Part shown: one piece after another, positions 29,400 to 36,067 of the stretch
Numbering within the stretch: the stretch's first letter is position 1
How the letters are laid out: each line of letters begins with the position of its first letter
Notes under the pieces: model-generated
What the model saw: only the letters and a program-made list of their open reading frames with translations
The model's database searches: none
What the model was told of the DNA's origin: nothing
Origin: Diphasiastrum complanatum
Lineage: Eukaryota > Streptophyta > Lycopodiopsida > Lycopodiales > Lycopodiaceae
NCBI GenBank assembly: GCA_029204225.1
Contig: MU835817.1
Span: forward strand, 1-36,067
DNA: 36,067 bases
Direction of reading: 5' to 3'
Position numbers and translations under genes: made by a program

Positions 29400-30513
29400 A
29401 GATGAAGGGCTCAAGAAAATAAGACAGCTTGAGCACTCAAAAACTCTACAAGCAACTTTGAGAATGGGGTAGAGGAAAATGAACGTACTTCCTTTACTCC
29501 CTCCCCCAAAGCTCTTGCAAAAAGGACAAGTGGGGCCCCAAAAAGGCCCCAAGTGTCCTTTCCCATACTTTGGAGATCTATAGATACAAAGAGTGAGAAG
29601 GAGAGAGGTACGAACATGAAAGGACATCTTTTCCAGAATTTGGCTTGGTTTCAACTTTTAAGTTAAAAAAGTTCATAAGCTCCTCTAAGATTTTCATCTT
29701 AGAGCTTATAGTTCAACATAGGAATTAACTTTCAACTTACAAGAATTGTTTAACAAGCTTTAGCTTACTACCTTCTCCTAGGAGGGCGCGCCTCATGGCT
29801 CATTCCAAGACCAGAGGTACAAACAGGTTGGGAGAGGGAAGAGTCATATCAACTCACCTCCCCCCCTCCATATAGAAAAAGGCATCACGGCCGCAGGCTT
29901 GCAGCGCGCTACTTGCTGCTCTGCGGCGGTGTACAGTATGAGGATAGGGGAGGTATTAACTCCCCCCCCTCCCCCCCTTTCTTCTGCCAGACTAGCACTC
30001 AAATCGCGGGACCAGCCAGCGGCTGCAGACCGTACCCTTCCAAAGAGAAGGAATGGAATTTAATGTCTCCCCTCCACAACCTCAAGCCCGCAGGTACAGC
30101 CGTACCAGAACCAGAATTGGTTCTGACAATCTGTATCCGCGGCAGACCACCTCCTTTCCTTTAACTTTTTAGTTCTTCTTTAGAAAGGAAAATCTTAGAG
30201 TACAGTTATTGACGGTTTCTCCAAAGCTTCATAAAAGAAAATTTCTTATAAGATTTGGGCTATAGTTTTCTTTAAATCCACTATGTTTATAAGAAAACTC
30301 ATAAACCAAGTTATAAACCTTCATAAGCAAAGGTTCATACAAAGGGAAAAACTAAAGCCCCAAAATTAATTCCTTCGAAGCCACAAATTTAACCCTTTCA
30401 AAAAATCATTTGAAACAAAGGTTAAAAATATCAAACCGCCACATTCCTTTTAAAAGAATAACAAACTACAAAGGTAATAAAAGGGGAACGAGTGCACCTA
30501 ACAAAGATAATCG
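29400..30513 (-). other. Gypsy II leader (5' untranslated region)
   Basis: About 1.1 kb between PBS and gag. It contains a near-perfect hairpin at 29675-29709 (ATAAGCTC...CTAAGAT / ATCTTAGAGCTTAT), a C-rich tract (29959-29980) and AT-rich repeats at 30170-30420. The texture is like the Gypsy I leader. Short plus ORFs have no motif. Confidence 0.7.
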
Positions 30514-30528
30514 GCTGCTCTCATACCA
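30514..30528 (-). other. Gypsy II primer-binding site (tRNA-iMet type)
   Basis: On the minus strand TGGTATGAGAGC lies two bases inside the 5' LTR. It differs from the usual TGGTATCAGAGC at position 7, the same position that differs in the TRIM. Confidence 0.88.
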
Positions 30529-30530
30529 AA

Positions 30531-30984
30531 TGTTACATCTCCCTAAGATCTCCGACTGCCTTGAAGGTTACTGCACACCCCATACCAGTGACAACGCACC
30601 GTATCCGCCCATCCATAGGGTCACAACCGACCCACCCCCATGCACTGGAGCTATCGACATAATTATGCCTAGTCGAGCCTCCTGTGATAACTGGCGTCCC
30701 ATACCACCAGCCATCACCCTCGGCTCTCCCTAGCATACATCTCCTGGCCTGGAGATACATCCTGGCTCATGCACGTGCTCTCCATCCACCAACTCCCGGG
30801 TAGACTGAGTGAATGGAAAGAGGGAAACCCCACCACTATATAGGCATAGCTTAGTGGGTCCCATCAAGCACGGTCCTGCCGGCGACACGTGACCACCTAG
30901 GATTAAACATGTCGATAACGCCAGACCTGCTTCATGCCCCTTGCAAGGCTGTCACTGAAGGGCGTACCGTTATGGTACATAACA
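30531..30984 (-). repeat. Gypsy II 5' LTR (454 bp)
   Basis: TGTTACATC...ACATAACA with TATATAG at 30837-30843 on the minus-strand promoter side. Pairs with 23698-24049; beyond the indels the copies differ at scattered bases, so the insertion is not very recent. Confidence 0.95.
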
Positions 30985-30989
30985 GTATC
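30985..30989. repeat. Gypsy II target-site duplication, right (GTATC)
   Basis: Matches 23693-23697. Confidence 0.95.
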
Positions 30990-31975
30990 CTACCTCCTAC
31001 CTTATCAGACCATTCCATGTTGTCCATTTTCATTGTTCATGTCGCCCCTCCGCCCAATGTACTGCGACCACGCGTCACTCGTCCCCACATTAAGTTTTCG
31101 ATTCATGGCACTTCTGCTTACTCTTCTTCTTTGATGTCTCTCCTTCGTGACTACCCCTTTTCATCCTCTGTTGAGCACCAGGCTATTTTCCTTTCACAGT
31201 CTTTACTATATGCTGCTTCTTCTTCATATCCTGTAAAGTTTAATTCCACTCATAGACGTGTGCATAATAAATGGTATAATACTGAGTGTTCTCTTATGCA
31301 TAAGCAAGTGGTGCATGCCAGGTTTCATTCTCCTACGTCACTTGTTCAAGAAGAAAGAATTTATCGCACACTTGTGAGAAAGAAAAACAAGACATACTTG
31401 CAAAAAAGAGGTCAAAAGCTAATAGATTCTCTTGTTTCATCTTCTTCATCTTATTTTTGGAAGACCACCTCCAAGAAGTCTTTCACGACTGCTCCTGTTG
31501 CTATCGAGTCTTGGGGGGAGTATGCTATACGTCTATATACTGTTGATTCTTCCCCTATTACTCTCTCATCGAGACCTACTGAATTTACATTGTTTACCCC
31601 TTCTTTGATTGAAGATGCTATTAAACGAGCCCAAAGTCACAAAGCTGAAGATACTAACTCACTTAGTGTTGATTTCCTTAAACATGTGGCTCGTATAGTT
31701 TCTCAATACATCTCTCATACCTTTAATCAGGCTATCATGTTTGGTTTCCCTACTGCCTGGTGCACTAACCTTCTACATCCTATACTTAAAGCTGGTGATC
31801 TAATGAACGTGGAAAATTACCGCACGATTATGATTAGCCACATCATGGCTAAACTTTTTTGGCTCGGTCCTACAGTCTATTGTTAGCTAAAAAGCGGAAG
31901 CGGATGGACTATATGCTCTTGGCCAAGCAGGCTTCAGGACTGGATATTCTACTATGGATGAGATTCTTATCTTGT
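30990..31975 (+). pseudogene. LINE-C, second part: end of endonuclease, linker and RT start
   Basis: Open from within the LTR to 31886. It begins LPPTLSDHSML, the last endonuclease motif (Asp-His), then about 250 residues of Ser-rich linker (HNKWYNTECSLMHKQVVHAR, KKNKTYLQKRGQKLIDSL), then the RT N-terminus FNQAIMFGFPTAWCTNLLHP, ILKAGDLMNVENYRTIMISH. A frame change gives GQAGFRTGYSTMDEILIL, after which homology stops at about 31975. The LINE is thus lost 3' of this point. It is the only copy here that shows the EN-RT linker. Confidence 0.88.
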
Positions 31976-32205
31976 GATGTATCAATGATTTTGAAATTTG
32001 AATGTGAATATTGCTTTTTAGATGTAAATTACATAACTTAGTATTCTATTTGGTCTGAAATTTGAGCTTTAAAGTGCAATTAGAAGTTTAGAATTTTATT
32101 CAAATCTTCCTAGGTTTAAAAAATGAAAATTTGATGACCTGGCATAATGACGTGGCATATTTATCCGTATGTGTATTCGAGATTTCCATATTTTGAGATG
32201 TAGTA
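31976..32205. other. Unassigned AT-rich spacer between LINE-C and LINE-E
   Basis: No ORF or repeat recognised. It separates two different LINE copies: C ends in the RT start and E begins in the endonuclease. Confidence 0.4.
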
Positions 32206-33259
32206 TTGAAAATCTTTTCATATTCTGGTAACTATGTTGTCACCAAGTATGGGGAGTATTTGTTGCAACCAAGCGAAGCCCATGAGTTAGCCATTTACAC
32301 TAGCTTAGCTTGTTGGCCTCAGTCTAGCAGATACAAGTGCCACTCTCATAGTGGCGATAACAGCATCGTCAACTTCCTCATGGGGTCACCATCCTTCATT
32401 CCACTAATATTTGACTTCCATATCTTCCCCACTACCCTTTCTAATCGCTCCTTTCTGTCCCCACTACCCCTTCTAATCACTCCTTTCTCTCTTTCCAATT
32501 GGTACTATCATACCCCTAAAATTGCCACCCTTCTTTCCATTGATCGTGCATCCCTATACACCTTCGACCATTCTTATATGACACCATATCAAAAATCCCT
32601 CACCTGACTACTTCCCCACTTTCCACATGATAGCTCGTTGGAGACACAGGCCAACTTCTTCACCACATCACTCCACATTGTTGCCTCATTGTTTTTCCCC
32701 GCTAAGCCCCGCAGACATACGCCCACACCATCTTGTTCCATACAACATCCTTAGTATGATGACTAGTGTCAATTTTTACACCATCGAGTAACCCATGCAT
32801 GACGTACACATGAACCTCACCTTCTACATATTGCTCTCTGGTCCTACCATCGTGGACTCCATCACAAAAAGTGGGCCTTTGATGAGTGTGAAGGGAAATA
32901 GCTTGTCAACCTTCTTTTCGACTCTTCCTTGGGTACTTTTAGGCGAGAGTTCATCCCTCATACCCCACCCCCCTCTTGGATGATACTTATGCTAATACGT
33001 TATATACGATAGCCACTGACCCGCTCATCTCCATCCCTCTCTACTAACTCATGCTACCGACCAACCGTTGCCCATTTTGGCCACTATCTTTAATCATGCA
33101 ATTGTCTCTGGCTTCCTTCGTCCTAGTGCACTAACATCATCATCCCGCCCACAAAAATGGTGCCCCCATGAATCCAAGAAAATACCGTACTATCATGATT
33201 GGACACATCATATCAAAGTTGTATGGCACTATCTTTTAGTCGCTTGTAAGTTCCGAGCC

Positions 33260-34200
33260 TAAGACCAAGAGATTACACAAATTGGGCCAAGCAAGTTTTA
33301 AGGCTCATTATTCCACTATATACCATTTTTTCACTCTGAGCTCTCATTGAGGAGGCTAGACACTAGAGGGAGCAGGTTCACTATTGTTTTGTTGACTTCA
33401 AAAAAAGCCTTTGATTCTGTCCCATGATCTCTACTCATGTAGCGGCTCCGAGATCTTGGTTTCTCCACTAACGCAGTTTTGATGGTGATGGTGCTATATG
33501 AGAGAGTTCTAGGTTGTTTCGAGAGTGACATAGGTGTCTCAGAGCAGATATGGAGCACCATAAGGGTGAGGTAGGGTTGTTCCCTCTCACCCATGCTTTA
33601 TATTTTGTACATTGATGAGCTTGAGAGGGTCATTGTGTAGTGTGGAGGTGTAGGTTGCAGACTTGGCGACATACTGATTGTCATTCTTCTTTATGCAAAC
33701 TATTTGGTTCTAGTCTCCCCAACTAGAGAGGGTCTACAAAGACAGTTGGACAGTCTTCATGCTTTATGTACTAGATAGGGTTGGGGCTATTGCGAAAACC
33801 AACGTTATGGTCTTCAATACATCCAAAGCTTTCATACGGCGACAAGAACTCATCTTCGATAAACATCCACTAGAGGTTGTGTCATCTTACACATATTTAG
33901 GTGTGCTTTTTATGGGCCCTATATTTGGTATGAGACAGGCAGCCACTAGACCTAGGAAGGGCCACGCTTCTCTAGTCCAATTGGAGAGTTTATGTTTTCG
34001 GAAGTTCATTCGAGATGCCCCAAGTAATAAGTATCTACTTTTTGATACCATTGTTGCCCCCACAACCTTGTATGCAGCAGAGGCATGTTGTGCAGGTCTC
34101 ATCTCATCCGATTGGGCCACTATTTCACGTATGTAGATTACTATGTTGTCACGCATGATACACATTAAGCCCTTTGTCCCATATCAAGTATGCTAGCAAT
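33260..34200 (+). pseudogene. LINE-E reverse transcriptase, catalytic box lost
   Basis: Motif A FVDFKKAFDSVP-like at about 33390-33425 with a frameshift, motif B as GCSLSPMLYILYIDELE near 33565-33625, and LLYANYLVLVS at about 33690-33720 instead of YADD. 33759-34136 is open for 125 codons (MVFNTSKAFIRRQELIFDKH, SSYTYLGVLFMGP, FRKFIRDAPSNKYLLFDTIV). It shows the part that LINE-B has deleted. Confidence 0.85.
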
Positions 34201-34244
34201 GTTTGTAGTCTCCCCTCTACAACTTGGTGCCATTTTTCAGCTCA

Positions 34245-34249
34245 TCATG
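34245..34249. repeat. Solo-LTR target-site duplication, left (TCATG)
   Basis: TCATG before TGTTAGTG; repeated at 34971-34975. Confidence 0.9.
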
Positions 34250-34380
34250 TGTTAGTGCCTTTACTCCCAGTCCCGGTTATTTACAGTTTTCAGAGACACA
34301 TGTACGTTTTGTAATTATTGTAATTACTAAAATGGCTAAGTCACCGGTCTGTGGTGACCATAAGTAAATTGTAAATAAAC

Positions 34381-34420
34381 TGTAATTAGTTGGCATTGGA
34401 TGTAATTAGTTGGCATTGGA
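34381..34420. repeat. 20-bp exact tandem repeat in the solo LTR
   Basis: TGTAATTAGTTGGCATTGGA occurs twice back to back. Confidence 0.95.
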
Positions 34421-34519
34421 CCTCAAAGAGTCGTGCTTAGCTTTGGCATGGGGTATTGGGTCATTTATGAGGAGTGGCTGGACTGACCTCCTAAAAAGTA
34501 GGAGTTGACTAGTCAACGG

Positions 34520-34650
34520 GACACGTGTCATATGCTCACTGGGACACTTGGTCTAGTGAATGAGTGAAACATGTTAGGGTTGACCGGTCAAACATGACAC
34601 GTGTCACATGCTCACTGGGACACTTGGTCCAGTGTATGAGTGACACATGT
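34520..34650. promoter_or_regulatory. Two 55-bp repeats with G-box palindromes in the solo LTR
   Basis: 34520-34574 and 34596-34650 are about 90% alike. Each begins with GACACGTGTC, a perfect palindrome containing CACGTG, the G-box bound by plant bZIP and bHLH factors. Repeated factor sites are typical of LTR U3 regions. Regulatory function is inferred. Confidence 0.6.
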
Positions 34651-34970
34651 CAGCCTACTCACTTGCCTATGTGTCAGAGTACTGCCAAGTGGCAAGTGTC
34701 GACTGTGCATGGAATTGGCCATGTGTCGACGTTAGGAAAGGTCAGGGTTAAGGGGTGCTTGAGGATTGTACATAAGTGAGCCTAGAGAGAGGCATTCCTC
34801 ATCAGAAGCTATGCAGCAAAGGTTGGGAGGAGACAAGGCAGCCAGCTCCACCATGTTACATGTGCTCTGATGTTTGTACATGCAGGAAAATCGATAGGAA
34901 TCGAGATTGCTGATTGCTGCACATGGGATAAGCTAGGTTTTAAGTCAAGTTTCAGATGTGGAGTCTGACA

Positions 34971-35690
34971 TCATGTATATTCAGAGAGACGGGATGTTAT
35001 CGGATTCTGAACAAAGATACACACAGGCAACACTTACCTCCTTTTGACATCTTTGTTACCAAGGTTATTGAGTGTCATGGTTTTCCCAAGCCTCTCAACC
35101 TACTTGAGACATTTGGCATCTTTATCACAAATCTTCCCTCATCAATCATCAAATGGTCCATCTATCATGCATATCTTGATCACGTGTGGTACAGCCAAAT
35201 GGAAGTTAAACTCAACTCAACTTTTGGTGTTGGATGTGGTAGGGTTCTCTTGCCGCACTATTTGGATTCAAGACTATCTCATGATCTCAAGTTCATGTTT
35301 GGCTATTTTTGAGTCTCATCACACCAGCTTACACACCAGCTTACGATAGAGACTGAGCGCTTCCAGGGTTGCACAAGAGAGGAGAGTATTTGTCACCAAT
35401 GTGCCTTGGGTGAGGTGGACTCAAAGGAACACTTTATCTTCAAATGTCCTGTCTACTAAGAAATTCGAAGGAGATATTACTTCTTATTCCGGGACACTAA
35501 TCATGTTGTGCTCTCTCATATCGTATGTGGACTTACATTGTGTTGCACTCATGGTACGGAAGACGTTCTTACTACGGCAAGACACGTCAGACAGATCAGC
35601 GAAATCTATCTCATACAAAAAATTTAGATCACATCTCTCTTCTCTAGGAGAGAAGACCGCAGACAGATCTGGACTCAGATGATGGTGATA
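34971..35690 (+). pseudogene. LINE-E ORF2 C-terminal part
   Basis: Continues from 34249 after the solo LTR: YIQRDGMLSDSEQRYTQ, LLETFGIFITNLPSS, LPHYLDSRLSHDLKFMFGYF, a stop, HQLTIETERFQG, CHQCALGEVDSKEHFIFKC (zinc knuckle) and LFRDT, ending around MVRKTFLLRQD. A short ACACCAGCTT direct duplication occurs at about 35320-35342. The hairpin, AATAAA and TC tail seen in A, B and D are absent, so the 3' end is missing or decayed. Confidence 0.87.
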
Positions 35691-36067
35691 ACTGTGAAGC
35701 TCATTTCTTGTAAGGATACTTACAGCCTTTTATTCTACTAGTGCAGGCAGTCGAAAAAGTCTCCTGGAAAAAATATGGCAGTCGGTTACCCACGAAAACA
35801 CTCACTGACCAAATTAAGAATGTTTCTCTCACAGGAGAGATTATTCCATCTGAATGAGATGCCTCTTCAAATCACGTGTTTTTTGACTAAAAGAAACGAA
35901 GAACGAATTGAAATCTTCTAAAGCATTCTTACGACTGAAAGAAAATAAAGTTTCTGAGAATTTTATGTATGGGGGAATGGCTTTAGATTGACCCTTCTAC
36001 AGGCAACAGACTCATTGAGTTATGGATCATACTTTACATTATAGCTGTGAAATATTTTTATTGCCCA
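35691..36067. other. No feature recognised
   Basis: AT-rich end of the window. No ORF, LINE tail or match to the missing dehydrogenase exon on the minus strand. Confidence 0.4.

Larger units (their letters stand above)
23698..30984 (-). mobile_element. Gypsy II, complete Ty3/Gypsy element with two LTRs, 7,287 bp
   Basis: Two LTRs, PBS beside the right LTR, polypurine tract beside the left LTR and a perfect 5-bp target duplication GTATC show a complete insertion read on the minus strand. Interior order: long leader, gag with zinc knuckle, protease, RT, RNase H, integrase, then about 830 bases of simple repeats. The coding region has an in-frame TGA in gag, a frameshift in RT and an in-frame TAG in integrase, so it is dead. 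It is inserted in LINE-C and is therefore younger than it. Confidence 0.96.
32206..34249 (+). mobile_element. LINE-E, first part, decayed
   Basis: Endonuclease end at 32206-32607 (YLLQPSEAHELAIYTSLACW, HSGDNSIVNFLMGSP; the catalytic Asp of VVDY is Asn), a badly decayed linker (32600-33250), and RT at 33270-34200. The homologous sequence stops exactly at the solo LTR and resumes at 34976. Many stops and shifts make it an old copy. Confidence 0.85.
34250..34970. mobile_element. Solo LTR of an LTR retrotransposon (721 bp)
   Basis: Begins TGTTAG and ends CTGACA, is flanked by TCATG on both sides and interrupts a continuous LINE-E reading: FQLI before it and YIQRDGMLSDSEQRYTQ after it match unbroken LINE-D sequence. 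No internal domain is present, so it is a solo LTR left by recombination between the two LTRs. It contains a 20-bp exact tandem repeat, a 55-bp repeat and two CACGTG palindromes. Orientation is not established. Its sequence differs from the Gypsy I and II LTRs. Confidence 0.9.

Noticed and set aside
31976-32205. LINE-C and LINE-E as one element split by a 230-bp insertion
   Set aside because: E starts again in the endonuclease, upstream of the point where C stops in RT, so they are separate copies.

Overview
The window reads as nuclear DNA from a land plant, in a repeat-dense region. It holds spliced exons with GT/AG borders of a conserved plant saccharopine-dehydrogenase-like protein, chromovirus-type Ty3/Gypsy elements primed by initiator tRNA-Met, L1-type LINEs, a TRIM and a solo LTR. 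The sequence does not fix the species. Nothing prokaryotic or organellar is present.

Layout. 1-2100: 3' part of a LINE (A) ending in a (TC)n tail. 2101-5952: a second LINE (B), head to tail with A, carrying ORF1 and ORF2 remnants, two internal deletions and its own CTTT/CT tail. 5953-8530: old AT-rich sequence without a recognisable gene. 8530-9460: remnant of a Gypsy element (III, minus). 9470-10685: nothing clear. 10686-16255 or so: Gypsy element I (minus) with one LTR, chromodomain, a deleted integrase, RNase H, RT, protease, gag and an AT-rich leader; it is interrupted by a complete 403-bp TRIM and by an 84-bp tRNA-like insert. 16256-17300: hairpin, a 42-bp tandem duplication, a doubtful exon. 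17301-18716: 5'-truncated LINE D (minus). 19102-21798: seven coding exons of the dehydrogenase-like gene (minus), the only host gene recognised. 22160-31975: LINE C (plus), split by a complete Gypsy element II (23698-30984, minus) with two LTRs and target duplication GTATC. 32206-35690: LINE E (plus), split by a 721-bp solo LTR with target duplication TCATG. The last 380 bases show nothing.

How it fits together. The dehydrogenase-like gene lacks its N-terminal Rossmann exon and its C-terminal exons in this window; LINE C plus Gypsy II lie on its 5' side and LINE D on its 3' side, so the introns were probably swollen by insertions, or the gene was broken by them. All transposon reading frames carry stops or frameshifts, so no autonomous element is intact. 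The most unusual items are the TRIM, whose LTRs contain a tRNA-like block with pol III A- and B-box matches, and the LINE family, whose 3' ends share a hairpin with changed but still paired bases and end in pyrimidine microsatellites instead of poly(A).
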